A stretch of 64,000 nucleotides of DNA from Streptomyces venezuelae (GCF_008642375.1 NZ_CP029194.1:8240501-8304500), one strand, 5' to 3'. Numbered from the stretch's first letter, positions 52,487 to 61,859 are shown. A program made the numbers and translations. Notes: generated by a model not told the origin, from the letters alone.

Positions 52487-54400
52487 TCAGGGCCGGTGGC
52501 GTTCGAACCTGAGGTGGGCGAAGCCCTCGCCCGGGCCCGGCGCGCGGGTCCAGGAGCGGGTGGTGAAGGTGCGGAGTCTGCCCCGGGTCAGGGCGAAGCG
52601 GGGGAGGGAGAGCCCGAGTTCGGTGTGCAGGGCGTGGAGCAGGCGCCGCTCGGCGTCCGCCTCGCTGCCCTCCTCGTCGTCCGCCCCGCTGCCCTCCGGG
52701 GGGAACAGCCGCGCCGGGTCGAGAGCCTCGGGTATGACGCCGGAGCGACGGATCTCCGTACCTCGCACGGTGAAGGCGTAGAGCTCCTCGCCGTGCTCGG
52801 CCACCGACAGGTGGAACGCGGCGGGACGGTCCGCCACGGACGAACGCCTCGGGTCCCTCCACACCACCACCGCGCGGCCGGACGCGGAGGCGGCCACGGC
52901 GGGGGACAGGAAGAGGTCGCCCAGGTAGTGGTGGGAGTAGCCGTCGAACGCGAAGGACCACGACGCGCCGGTGCGGCCGACGGCGACCACGGCCCGGTCC
53001 TCCCAGAGTTCGACACCCTCCCGTTCGTGGGGCCTGAGTGCCCGCCGGGTGACGGCGTACGGATCCGTGGGCGCGCTCAGCCCGGCGCCCTCCTCGCCGA
53101 TCAGGGCGGGCAGCCGTTCGGGGGCGGTCCCCTCCACCCAGACGCAGCGGTACGCGTCGAACGACTGCCGGTACGCGGATGGCTCCGCCAGCCAGGCGAG
53201 GCCCGGCGGGTCGAGGTCGGGCACCGGCTCGGGAGCGGGTCCCGTCGCCCCGGCCCGCGGTGTCGCGAGGAGCTCCCGCCCACGCTCCGGGGTGATCAGC
53301 GGACCCAGGACCGGGTCGGCGAGCAGCCCGAGCGGAGCGATCAGTGAGGGGCCCGGAGCCTCCCATCGCGGCAGCGCGTCCCGCAGTGCCCGCCACGCGG
53401 CGTCGGTCGCACCCCAGAGGGCGGACTCCCGGGCCTCGGCGACGGCCCGGCCCCATGTCCCGCGAGGCGCGTAGCGATGGGTGCCCTCCCGCACCGCGCC
53501 CAGGACGGCCTCGACGGTCTGACGGGCCGCCCCGCGCGCGGTCATCATCCCGACCCAGTGGTCGTCGTGGCCCGGCCGGCGTGCGCGGTGGGATGCCTCC
53601 GCCATGGCCTCCACCGGGAGGATCTCCGGCAGGTAGAGAGGGTCAGCCCCCAGGAGGCCGTACCCCTGGTGGTCGTGCGGGGCCAGCAGGTGCCGCAGCT
53701 GGCTCAGCAGGACGCCGCTCCGTGGCCGGCCGAAGGACAGCGCCTCCTGGAGCAGGGGCAGGGCCTCCTCGTACCGTCCGCTCAGGGCGAGCGCGTGGGC
53801 CTCGTCCACCCGGGCGTCCTGGGCGCGAGTGGTCGCGTTCACGAACTCGGGGCTCCCCGCCCGGTCGCCGTGGAAGCCGCGGTACATGGCCTCCATGTAT
53901 GCGCGGAACGACGGGTAACGGTCCGGGAATTCGCCACTCCAGCCCTTGTAGACGTACAGCGCCCACTCGCCGTCCCGGTCGGTGTCGCCGGGGTCGAGCA
54001 GGGCGTGCGACATGTCGGAATCGGTCTCCAGCCGCAGCGCCCGCTGCCACATCCCTGCGAGCAGGACCTCCTCCTCGCGCGGGTCGTCGCCCAGACCCTC
54101 CTCGTACATCGGGGTCATGCCGAACGGATCGCGGAACCAGTCGATGTCCGCTGTGCCGCCGAGCCGGTGGATCCCCGCCGTCTGCTCCACGTACCACCCG
54201 TCGCTCACGGCCAGGAACTCGCGGTACGAGGGAGGCAGACGCTTCCCGAGCCGCTCCTCGGCCGCCGCGATCACCGCCTCGTCCGCGCCCGGCCGGTTCA
54301 GGGGGGCGACGGGCGGCTCGCCGTCCTCGTCCGGGCGTGGAACCCACTCCTCCTGCCAACGGCGCAGGAAGTCGTACCAGTCGAAGGTGTCACTGCTCAT
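52487..54400 (-). CDS. SUKH (SMI1/KNR4) domain protein with large C-terminal extension
   Basis: A 637-residue cytoplasmic protein. Residues about 25-185 are a SUKH-1/SMI1-KNR4 domain (ADEAVIAAAEERLGKRLPPSYREFLAVSDGW). A tetratricopeptide-like helical segment follows (ALALSGRYEEALPLLQEAL), then a long acidic region of unknown fold. Family knowledge: SUKH domains are common immunity proteins in polymorphic-toxin systems and are also stand-alone interaction modules. No toxin gene is adjacent, so an immunity role is only a possibility. The ATG at 54400 begins MSSDTFDWYDFLRRW; the frame is open to a GTG at 54424. It is divergent from the next hypothetical gene, 101 bp between starts. Confidence 0.75.
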   Translation of the reverse strand: MSSDTFDWYDFLRRWQEEWVPRPDEDGEPPVAPLNRPGADEAVIAAAEERLGKRLPPSYREFLAVSDGWYVEQTAGIHRLGGTADIDWFRDPFGMTPMYEEGLGDDPREEEVLLAGMWQRALRLETDSDMSHALLDPGDTDRDGEWALYVYKGWSGEFPDRYPSFRAYMEAMYRGFHGDRAGSPEFVNATTRAQDARVDEAHALALSGRYEEALPLLQEALSFGRPRSGVLLSQLRHLLAPHDHQGYGLLGADPLYLPEILPVEAMAEASHRARRPGHDDHWVGMMTARGAARQTVEAVLGAVREGTHRYAPRGTWGRAVAEARESALWGATDAAWRALRDALPRWEAPGPSLIAPLGLLADPVLGPLITPERGRELLATPRAGATGPAPEPVPDLDPPGLAWLAEPSAYRQSFDAYRCVWVEGTAPERLPALIGEEGAGLSAPTDPYAVTRRALRPHEREGVELWEDRAVVAVGRTGASWSFAFDGYSHHYLGDLFLSPAVAASASGRAVVVWRDPRRSSVADRPAAFHLSVAEHGEELYAFTVRGTEIRRSGVIPEALDPARLFPPEGSGADDEEGSEADAERRLLHALHTELGLSLPRFALTRGRLRTFTTRSWTRAPGPGEGFAHLRFERHRP

Positions 54401-54501
54401 GGACGTGATGGTGGCACCCGGCACTGACAGCGCCTCGTCCTGCTGCGCACGGCCGACGCTCCGCAGGGTCGCAGTCGGTGGCCGGGTCTACTGTGCTGCC
54501 C

Positions 54502-55530
54502 ATGAAGATCGAATCCCTCGACGAGCAGTCCGCCGACCGGTACGCGGCCCTGGCGGCCGATCCGGACCACGGGAGGTCGGGCCACGGCTTCGCGGGCCTC
54601 CTCAGGCTGCGGGTGGATTCCGAGGCCGGACTCCGGGCGCTGGTGGACACCTTCGCCCGCGGTGGCCTCGTCCCCTTCAAGGCGTCCGACTACGCCCGGC
54701 GGTTCCACGACTCCTTCCGGCCGCGCCTGCGCGAGCTGCGGCGTGACCCGTCCGCGTCCCCGAGGACCAGGCGGGGTGCGATGGCGGCGCTCGTCGCGGG
54801 CGGCGGGGCCGACGCGCTCGACGACCGCGACCGCGCGGTGATCGAGCGGCTGATACGGGTGAAGATCCCGCACGAGATCCCGAGGCTTCCGGAGTCGACG
54901 CTCAGCGGCTGGTGGATGGCCGTGCCCGGGGCGTCGTACGAGGGGATCTTCGAGGCCCTGGGCCTGCACGACCGGCGGCCCGTCACCGTCTCCGCGGGCG
55001 TCCAGGCGTCGGAGGGCCGGGAAGTCCGCGTGCCGGGGCCGGACGGCGCCGACCGCTTCGTGGGGCGGGCCTTCGTCACCCCGGAGCTGGACGGCTGGCG
55101 CCTCGTCTTCGGTTCCTTCGAGCAGCTCGTCGGCGAGTTCTGGGACGGGATGATCGAGACGGTCGAGCGGGTCAGCGTGCATTGCGGCCAGGCCCAGTTC
55201 TTCTTCCTGGACGACGCCGGAGGCGCCGACATGTGGATCGTGGCCGAGAACGGCCGGGTGATCCGCCAGTACGTCGCCGAGAGCGATCCCGAATGGGAGG
55301 GCGACCCGCTGCCGTGGGAGACGCTCGCGGCCGACGATCCGGACGTTGACCCCGAGTACGACGAGGTCGCCTCCAACGCGGGTACCACGGGCGCCCGGTC
55401 AGCCTGCGCGTACCTCTCCGTCGACCCCGGGGAAGTCGGCCCGGAGACCGGAACGCGTGGCCACGGCTGGCTGGCCGTCACCGCATCGGGCGTCGGCCAC
55501 GGCGCGTTCCCCGGGACGCTCCGCATCTGA
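54502..55530 (+). CDS. Hypothetical protein, acidic, possibly SUKH-partner or immunity-like
   Basis: A 342-residue soluble protein opening MKIESLDEQSADRYAALAAD. The central region (about 130-290) has ESTLSGWWMAVPGASYEGIFEALGL, GWRLVFGSFEQLVGEFWDG and QAQFFFLDDAGGADMWIVAENG. The pattern (aromatic beta strands and a short loop of acidic residues) is seen in several actinobacterial hypothetical families without known function. There is no signal peptide. It is divergent from the SUKH protein and shares its promoter region, so the two may be a functional pair. I do not assign a family. Confidence 0.65.
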   Translation: MKIESLDEQSADRYAALAADPDHGRSGHGFAGLLRLRVDSEAGLRALVDTFARGGLVPFKASDYARRFHDSFRPRLRELRRDPSASPRTRRGAMAALVAGGGADALDDRDRAVIERLIRVKIPHEIPRLPESTLSGWWMAVPGASYEGIFEALGLHDRRPVTVSAGVQASEGREVRVPGPDGADRFVGRAFVTPELDGWRLVFGSFEQLVGEFWDGMIETVERVSVHCGQAQFFFLDDAGGADMWIVAENGRVIRQYVAESDPEWEGDPLPWETLAADDPDVDPEYDEVASNAGTTGARSACAYLSVDPGEVGPETGTRGHGWLAVTASGVGHGAFPGTLRI

Positions 55531-55725
55531 CAGGGCGGCGGTCTCCGAGGGGCACCTCGGATCTGCCACGGCCGTGGTTCACGGGCGCCGTCCCGAGAAG
55601 GCCGGTGATTCTGCCGATGCCCGCCGGGCGTGTCGACCGGACAGTGGCCGGGCCAGATCACGGCGTGGCCGACGCCCGGACGCTCGGGCGGCGGTCACCC
55701 CACGACACGAGAGGACGACTCCGTC

Positions 55726-56619
55726 GTGACACGACACTTCGGCGCGGCCATGGCCGCCGCCTGTCTGACCCTGCTGCTCGCCCCCGGCGCCCAGGCCGCC
55801 GGCTCCGCTCCCGCGAGCACGGCGGCAGCCGCGGGCAATCCGTACGAGCGCGGTCCGGCGCCCACCCGGACGAGCATCGAGGCGCTGCGCGGCTCGTACA
55901 CCGTCGGCGAGACGACCGTCTCCTCGCTCGCCGTCAGCGGCTTCGGCGGCGGAACGATCTACTACCCGACGTCCACGAGCGACGGCACCTTCGGCGCGGT
56001 GGTGATCTCGCCGGGCTTCACGGCCTACCAGTCCTCGATCGCGTGGCTCGGGCCCCGGCTGGCCTCGCAGGGCTTCGTGGTGTTCACCATCGACACCCTG
56101 ACCACGGTCGACCAGCCCGACAGCCGGGGGCGGCAACTCCTGGCGGCGCTCGACTACCTGACCCAGCGCAGTGCGGTGCGAGGCCGGGTCGACGCGAGCC
56201 GGCTCGGTGTGATGGGGCACTCGATGGGCGGCGGCGGCTCCCTCGAAGCGGCCAAGAGCCGGCCGTCGCTCAAGGCCGCGGTCCCCCTGACCGCGTGGAA
56301 CACGGACAAGACCTGGCCCGAGATCACCACGCCCACGCTCGTCATCGGCGCGGACGGCGACACGATCGCCCCCGTCGCCACCCACTCCGAGCTGTTCTAC
56401 GAGAGCCTGCCCGGCTCTCTCGACAAGGCGTATCTGGAGCTCAACGGCGCCACGCACTTCACCCCGAACTCGTCGAACACGACGATCGCGAAGTACAGCC
56501 TCTCCTGGCTGAAGCGCTTCATCGACGACGACACCCGCTACGACCAGTTCCTGTGCCCGCTGCCGCGACCGAGTCTGACGATCGACGAGTACCGGGGCAC
56601 CTGCCCGCTCGGCTCCTGA
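55726..56619 (+). CDS. Secreted cutinase / PET-hydrolase-like polyesterase
   Basis: A 297-residue secreted alpha/beta hydrolase of the actinobacterial cutinase (TfCut2-type polyester hydrolase) family. The signal peptide (1-25) ends near AQAAG. Catalytic residues are S166 in GHSMGGG, D212 in GADGDTIAPVATH and H244 in NGATHFTPNSSNTT. Counterparts of the substrate-clamp residues of PET hydrolases are present: Y101 in PGFTAYQSS, M167 next to the Ser and W191 in LTAWNTDKTW. C277 and C293 form the typical C-terminal disulfide. It should cleave cutin, short-chain polyesters and perhaps PET. The GTG at 55726 follows AGAGGA. A strong hairpin follows and the next gene is a LuxR regulator. Confidence 0.92.
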   Translation: MTRHFGAAMAAACLTLLLAPGAQAAGSAPASTAAAAGNPYERGPAPTRTSIEALRGSYTVGETTVSSLAVSGFGGGTIYYPTSTSDGTFGAVVISPGFTAYQSSIAWLGPRLASQGFVVFTIDTLTTVDQPDSRGRQLLAALDYLTQRSAVRGRVDASRLGVMGHSMGGGGSLEAAKSRPSLKAAVPLTAWNTDKTWPEITTPTLVIGADGDTIAPVATHSELFYESLPGSLDKAYLELNGATHFTPNSSNTTIAKYSLSWLKRFIDDDTRYDQFLCPLPRPSLTIDEYRGTCPLGS

Positions 56620-56658
56620 CGGCTCCTGGCGGCTGCTCTGTGCACCGTCACAGAGCCC

Positions 56659-56696
56659 GGTTCCCGGGTCTGGGCCACTGCCCAGCCCCGGGAACC
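56659..56696. terminator. Two-tier hairpin after the polyesterase gene
   Basis: GGTTCCCGGG/CCCGGGAACC is a 10-bp outer stem; CTGGGC/GCCCAG with a CACT loop is a 6-bp inner stem. It lies 40 bp after the stop and should stop read-through into the regulator gene. Confidence 0.8.
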
Positions 56697-56732
56697 TTCC
56701 GCCGTCCCCTACGGGCCGGTAACGTCACCGCC

Positions 56733-59420
56733 GTGAGCGGAACGACGCACACCGCCGCCGGCCCGCGGCTCTACGACCGCACGGCCGAACTCGCCGCCGT
56801 GGCACGCCTGTCGGCCCGTATCGCAGCCGGACGCAGAGGCGTCCTGTTCGTCACCGGCAACCCCGGAGAGGGCCGTACGAGCCTCCTTGCCCGGGCGGCG
56901 TACGACTTTCCCGGTACGGCGTACCGCGTCGCCGCACCCCACCACCGGGGCCCGTGGAGCGCGGCGCGAGCGCTGTTCGCCACGCTCGCCCCCACCCCGG
57001 CGGGCGCGCGCCGGGCACTGCGGCTGGCGCGGGGCGAAGGCGGGCTCGCCCGGGCCGTGGCCACCCTCACCACCGAGGCGGACCGCGTACTGATCTGTGC
57101 GGACGACCTCCACCTCTGGGACGCGCACTCACGGGCCGCCCTCGCCGCTGCCTGGCAGGAGGCCGACGGCCGGGGGCCCGGCCCGCCGCGCCGCGTGGGG
57201 TGGCTGGTGTCGGCCGCGCGCCACCACACGTTCCCCGAAGTACCGGGGGCGGAGACGGTACGGCTGGGCAGGCTGACCACGGCCGGGGCGCGGGCGCTGC
57301 TCGGTGACCTGTGTCCGGTGGCCGCTCCGGCACCGCCGGTGGGGGAGCGGTTGCTCGACGAGGCGGCCGGGCATCCCGGTGTCCTGGCCGCGACGGTACG
57401 GCGACTGACCGCGGCTCAGCTCGCGGGAACCCTGCCCCTGCCGCAGCCGGCGGTCGACGACACGGTCCTCGCCGAGGTGTACGGAGGACTCCTGGAGCGC
57501 CTCCCGGCGGCCTCCCGCCGGCTGCTCGCCACGGTCGCCGTGGCAGTCCTGGCGGGCCGTACCGGGGCCGGCGGCCCGAGCACGGAGGCATACGGGGTCC
57601 GAGGCGGGAGCGGAGGCGGAAGTGGGGGCGGCGGCGTCGGCGGTTGGGCGCCCGTCGGGGCACGAGGGGCGCGTGCCTCGGCCGAGCCGCTGGCGGGGTT
57701 GGTCGCGGACGGGCTCCTGCGCCGCCGCAGGGACGGGGCGGTCGGCTTCGACGACCCGTTCCTCGGGCGCGCCGCGCTCGCCTCGGCCCGGCCGGCATGG
57801 CGAGCGGAGACCCGGGCCCCCGGCCCGGCCGCGGGTGCGGCACCCTCGGCAGTCCCTCCGGCGGACGGCCCGGCGGCCGGCGCGGCTGCGCTCGCTCGGG
57901 GTGAGGGGCATCGTGCCGACCGGCTGGGACCGCCGGCCGCCGTGCGCGCGCTCTCGCCGGTAGCCCGCGGCCGTGCGCAGCTGGCCCGTGGACTCGCCGT
58001 ACTGGCCGGCGGCCCGGTCATGGACGCCCATGAAGAGCTGCTGCAGGCAGCGGAGTTGCTGCGGGGACGCGCGCCGGTGGAGGCGTCCGACGCCCGGTTC
58101 CTCGCGATGGAGGCGGCGTGGGCGGGCGGTGACGTCGAGGGGTGCCTGGCCGCCCTGGACGGTGGTGAGGACGTGCGTGGCACGGAGCGCGACTTCGCCG
58201 ACGGGCTGAGCGCCGCGCTGACCGTACGGCTCGACGACGCTCGTACGGCACTGACGCGGGTGGTCGCTGGGGACGGCGCCACGGACGATCCCCGGCTGCT
58301 CCTGCGGGCCGGGTCGGCCGCGCTCGTCCTCGGCGACACCGCGACCGCGGCCCGGGTCCACGCCCGTGCGCTGGTCCGGGCGCGGGCGGAGCACCGTACC
58401 GCCCTGCTGCCCCGCGCGCTCGAACAGCTCGCGTACGCCGAACTACGCGCCGGCCGGTACAGCCGGGCCGCGCGCACGGCGAGGGAGGGGCTGCGGACGG
58501 CGGAGGCGACGGGCCAGCACAACGTGGCGGCCCACCAGCACGCCGTACTGGCTCTGGTGGCGTCGGTGGAGGGCGACGGCACCGCGGTGACGGAGCACGC
58601 CGGGCGCGCGCTCGCGACAGCGGGACCGCACGGGCTCACGCAGGCCGCGACGCTCGCCGAGTGGGCGCTGGCGCGGGCCGAGCTGGGCAGGGGGCTGGCC
58701 GCCCAGGCGGCGGCGCGGCTCGTCCCGCTGGTCCGGCCGGGTCCTCGGGGCGGTCATTTCGCGCTGCGCATGCTGGCGGTGCCCTGTTTCGTGGAGGCCG
58801 CGGTCGCGGCCGGCCGGGACGCGGAGGCCCGGGAGGCGGCCGAGGAGTACGCGGCCTGGGCCGCCCTGGGCGTCGACGGTGCGGCACAGGCGCAGCTGGC
58901 GCGGTGCCGGGCCCTGCTCGGGGAGGGCGAGGCGCCGGCGTACTGGTTCGGCGAGGCGGTGCGCCGCCACGACAGCTGCGGGAACGACTTCGAGCGGGCC
59001 CGCACCCTCCTGGCGTACGGCACGTGGCTGAGGCGCCGCCGACGGCCGGGGGACGCGCGCGGCCCGCTGCGCGACGCCCTCGTGACCTTCGAACGGGCGG
59101 CCGCCGGGGGCTGGGCCGAGCACGCGCGCTCCGAACTCCGCGCCACCGGAGGCGCCTCGGGCGGGCCGACGGACCCGGCGGCGCTGCGCGAGCTGACCCC
59201 GCAGCAGCAGCGCATCGTCCGCCTCGTCGCGCGTGGCGCCACGAACCAGGAGGTCGCCGACCATCTCTCCCTCAGCCCCCGCACGGTGGACCACCACCTC
59301 CGGGGCGTCTTCGCCCGGCTGGGAATCCGCTCCCGTGTCGAACTCCCGGGCGTGGTGGACGCGTGGGACGCGGACCGGGAGGCACGGGCCTCGGCGACCG
59401 CGCGGCGGGGGCGACCGTGA
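56733..59420 (+). CDS. LAL-type LuxR regulator with altered Walker A
   Basis: An 895-residue large ATP-binding regulator of the LuxR family (LAL). The N-terminal ATPase domain has a Walker A-like GNPGEGRTS in which the invariant Lys is Arg, and a Walker B VLICADDLHLWD. A Gly-rich linker and a long TPR-like helical region (about 420-820) follow. The C-terminal LuxR HTH is ELTPQQQRIVRLVARGATNQ, then EVADHLSLSPRTVDHHLRGVFARLGIRSR. LALs activate secondary-metabolism or degradation genes; the neighbouring polyesterase is the nearest candidate target. The Lys-to-Arg change may weaken nucleotide hydrolysis. The GTG at 56733 matches the family start; the long open frame upstream is rejected. Confidence 0.87.
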   Translation: MSGTTHTAAGPRLYDRTAELAAVARLSARIAAGRRGVLFVTGNPGEGRTSLLARAAYDFPGTAYRVAAPHHRGPWSAARALFATLAPTPAGARRALRLARGEGGLARAVATLTTEADRVLICADDLHLWDAHSRAALAAAWQEADGRGPGPPRRVGWLVSAARHHTFPEVPGAETVRLGRLTTAGARALLGDLCPVAAPAPPVGERLLDEAAGHPGVLAATVRRLTAAQLAGTLPLPQPAVDDTVLAEVYGGLLERLPAASRRLLATVAVAVLAGRTGAGGPSTEAYGVRGGSGGGSGGGGVGGWAPVGARGARASAEPLAGLVADGLLRRRRDGAVGFDDPFLGRAALASARPAWRAETRAPGPAAGAAPSAVPPADGPAAGAAALARGEGHRADRLGPPAAVRALSPVARGRAQLARGLAVLAGGPVMDAHEELLQAAELLRGRAPVEASDARFLAMEAAWAGGDVEGCLAALDGGEDVRGTERDFADGLSAALTVRLDDARTALTRVVAGDGATDDPRLLLRAGSAALVLGDTATAARVHARALVRARAEHRTALLPRALEQLAYAELRAGRYSRAARTAREGLRTAEATGQHNVAAHQHAVLALVASVEGDGTAVTEHAGRALATAGPHGLTQAATLAEWALARAELGRGLAAQAAARLVPLVRPGPRGGHFALRMLAVPCFVEAAVAAGRDAEAREAAEEYAAWAALGVDGAAQAQLARCRALLGEGEAPAYWFGEAVRRHDSCGNDFERARTLLAYGTWLRRRRRPGDARGPLRDALVTFERAAAGGWAEHARSELRATGGASGGPTDPAALRELTPQQQRIVRLVARGATNQEVADHLSLSPRTVDHHLRGVFARLGIRSRVELPGVVDAWDADREARASATARRGRP

Positions 59421-59497
59421 CCCTCACCCCCGGCAGGGTCGCGGGAGCCTCGGCAGGTCGCGGCGGCGGCAACCCGGCCGGCACGGATGATGAAGGG

Positions 59498-60289
59498 ATG
59501 ACACGTACCTTCGAAGAACTCGTCGAGGAGGCCTCCGAGGCGTCCGTCGACGGATGGGACTTCTCCTGGCTCGACGGACGGGCCACGGAGCAGCGGCCCT
59601 CCTGGGGCTATCAGCGGATGCTCGGCGACCGGCTCGCCCGCGCCTCGGCCGGCCTCGACGTCCAGACGGGCGGCGGGGAGGTCCTCGCCGGGGTGCGGAG
59701 ACTGCCGCGGACGATGGTGGCCACCGAGTCGTGGCCTCCCAACCTCGCGCGGGCCACGGCGCTCCTGCACCCGCGGGGAGCGGTCGTCGTCGCGGATCCC
59801 GACGAGCCTCCACTGCCCTTCGCCGACGCGGCGTTCGACCTCGTCACCAGCCGCCACCCCGCCACGGTGTGGTGGACGGAGATCGTCCGCGTCCTGCGGC
59901 CGGGCGGCACCTATCTCGCCCAGCACGTCGGTCCCGCCAGCGTCTGGGAACTGGTCGAGTACTTCCTGGGCCCGCAGCCGGAGGCGGCCCGGCACCGACA
60001 CCCCGACGACGAGAGCGCGGCGGCCCGCGGCGCCGGTCTCGAGATCGTCGACCTCCGCTCCGAGCGGCTGCGCATGGAGTTCCACGACATCGGCGCCGTC
60101 GTCTGGTTCCTGCGCAAGGTCGTCTGGATCGTGCCGGGGTTCACGGTGGAGTCCCACCTGCCCCGACTGCGCACGCTCGACGCGCTGATCCGCGCGGAAG
60201 GGCCGTTCGTGGCCCACTCCGCACGGACCCTGATCGAGGCCCGCAGACCGCAGACCGGCGACTGGGCCGAGGGTGCCACCGCACGCTGA
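59498..60289 (+). CDS. Class I SAM-dependent methyltransferase
   Basis: A 263-residue soluble methyltransferase. The usual motif-I glycines appear as DVQTGGGEVLAGV rather than the standard D/E-x-G-x-G-x-G, but the later motifs are clear: VVVADPDEPPLPFADAAFDLVTSRHP (motif II/III) and IVRVLRPGGTYLAQHVG (motif IV/V). It resembles UbiE/Methyltransf_11-type proteins that act on small molecules. Substrate unknown. The ATG at 59498 begins MTRTFEELVEEASEAS; a GAAGG lies almost directly upstream. It may be transcribed with the LuxR gene 77 bp upstream. Confidence 0.82.
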   Translation: MTRTFEELVEEASEASVDGWDFSWLDGRATEQRPSWGYQRMLGDRLARASAGLDVQTGGGEVLAGVRRLPRTMVATESWPPNLARATALLHPRGAVVVADPDEPPLPFADAAFDLVTSRHPATVWWTEIVRVLRPGGTYLAQHVGPASVWELVEYFLGPQPEAARHRHPDDESAAARGAGLEIVDLRSERLRMEFHDIGAVVWFLRKVVWIVPGFTVESHLPRLRTLDALIRAEGPFVAHSARTLIEARRPQTGDWAEGATAR

Positions 60290-60362
60290 TGGGTCGTCAT
60301 GAATGGTCCGCAGTAAGCACGTCGAAGGGGGCGCGAACCCGAACGGAAGTGGGTGTCGCCTA

Positions 60363-60400
60363 AACTCCCGCGAGTCATGCACATGATAAGCGTGGGAGTT
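60363..60400 (+). promoter_or_regulatory. Inverted repeat covering the ribosome site of the secreted protein gene
   Basis: AACTCCCGCG (60363-60372) and CGTGGGAGTT (60391-60400) match over 9 of 10 bases with an 18-bp gap. The right arm contains the GGGAG ribosome site of the GTG at 60405. It could be an operator or an RNA hairpin that hides the ribosome site. Confidence 0.5.
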
Positions 60401-60404
60401 CTAC

Positions 60405-61859
60405 GTGAAGAGAATGTATAAAACGCGTGCGCTTTTGGCGTTGATGGCGACGGTCACCGCTTCACTGCTCGCGACCGGCTCCGCTCAGGCCGCCGCCGAT
60501 CCCGGTCTGGATCTTCGCAACTTCAAGCTTCAGCCGATCGGCAATCGGGCCGAACTGCACGACCGAGTCGGCAAACTGAATGCCGATCTCCCCAATGTCG
60601 GCGTGAATTCGATCCTGAAGGCCGCCCCTCGCGAGGGCACCTGGTCCAACGGCGTCTGCAACGGCGCCGCCACCGAAGGAAGCACGATCCCGGAGGGCTT
60701 CTCCCGCAGCTTCTGCTTCGAGGACGCCGACAACGGCGACGCGAACTCCGAGTGGTGGCCGCAGGGCGTGACCACCGTCGCCGACGCCGACGCGGACCGG
60801 ACCTGGGGCGACCCCGAGACGGGATGGAACCCCGCCGACCACAAGCCCATGCTGGTCACCTGGTACAACAAGGACGACTGGAACAAGGACAAGAAGCCCG
60901 ACGACACGGACGTGGACGGACTGAACACCGAACGCAAGGGTGTCCGCGTCTCCTTCATCGATTCCAGCACCGGCAAGTACGCCCACGTCCTGCTCGTCTA
61001 CCCGTTCATCAATTCCTCGGGCAACGCGAGCTACATGAGCGTGCGCACCTCGCAGCACTACTCGACGAGCCAGAAGCAGTACGGTTCCCTGCACGCCGGC
61101 GGAATCGTCTGGTACGGCTACTACCTGTACGTCGCCGACACCAACCGCGGATTCCGGGTCTTCGACCTGCGCGACATCATCGACCTCGGCGCCCTCCCCG
61201 CCGACCAGTGGGGCACCTCCAAGACCGCGATAGGCCGGCAGAACGGCGTCTACCACGCCCACGGCTACCGCTACATCCTGCCGCAGAGCGACGGCTGGAC
61301 GAACACCGCCTGCGACACGGTCGAGCCGCCGCCGGGCACGCCCTGCGACATGCAGGACGAGGAGAAGACCTGCGAGGCCACGGACGTCACCCCGAAGACC
61401 AGCTTCGCGAGCCTCGACCGCAGCTCGGCCGTACGGCACATCACCACCGGCGAATGGTGCGAGCGGGCGCAGGCCACCGACGCGTACCGGACCGGCCGGG
61501 TGATCCGCTGGCCGGTGAACGACACCGGGGGCACCCCGGCGCTGGACGCCAACGGGAACTGGGCCGCCGACTCCGCCTACCGCGTCCCCTTCAACACCGC
61601 CTACGAGGACAACGGCGGCATCCAGGGCGCCGCGGTCGTCGACGGCACGTACTACCTCAGCCAGAGCCGGGGCGCGCTCAACGGCAAGGTGATCGTCGCC
61701 CGCCCGGACTCCGCCACCGGGCGACTCGTCGAGACGGCCGCCCGCCGCACCTCGGCGATCGGTGTCGAGGACTTCTCCGTCTGGCCCGGTTCACCGGACC
61801 AGCTCTGGACCGTCACCGAACACCCCGGACAGCGGATGCTGTTCAGCATCACACCCTGA
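60405..61859 (+). CDS. Secreted propeller-like protein of unknown function
   Basis: A 484-residue secreted protein. The signal peptide (1-30) is KRMYKTRALLALMATVTASLL ending near SAQAAAD. The mature part has repeated beta-rich segments with aromatic and Gly turns: GGIVWYGYYLYVADTNRGFRVFDLRDI, NGVYHAHGYRYILPQSDGW and IQGAAVVDGTYYLSQSRG. The VADT-RGFRVFDL phrase resembles LVIVD/beta-propeller blades. Three pairs of Cys could form disulfides. Function unknown; similar secreted proteins occur widely in streptomycetes. The GTG at 60405 is set by GGGAG seven bases upstream. Confidence 0.75.
   Translation: MKRMYKTRALLALMATVTASLLATGSAQAAADPGLDLRNFKLQPIGNRAELHDRVGKLNADLPNVGVNSILKAAPREGTWSNGVCNGAATEGSTIPEGFSRSFCFEDADNGDANSEWWPQGVTTVADADADRTWGDPETGWNPADHKPMLVTWYNKDDWNKDKKPDDTDVDGLNTERKGVRVSFIDSSTGKYAHVLLVYPFINSSGNASYMSVRTSQHYSTSQKQYGSLHAGGIVWYGYYLYVADTNRGFRVFDLRDIIDLGALPADQWGTSKTAIGRQNGVYHAHGYRYILPQSDGWTNTACDTVEPPPGTPCDMQDEEKTCEATDVTPKTSFASLDRSSAVRHITTGEWCERAQATDAYRTGRVIRWPVNDTGGTPALDANGNWAADSAYRVPFNTAYEDNGGIQGAAVVDGTYYLSQSRGALNGKVIVARPDSATGRLVETAARRTSAIGVEDFSVWPGSPDQLWTVTEHPGQRMLFSITP

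Noticed and set aside
55605..56732. Upstream extension of the LuxR regulator through the polyesterase gene
   Set aside because: It is a shifted frame of the polyesterase; a terminator hairpin lies between the two genes.
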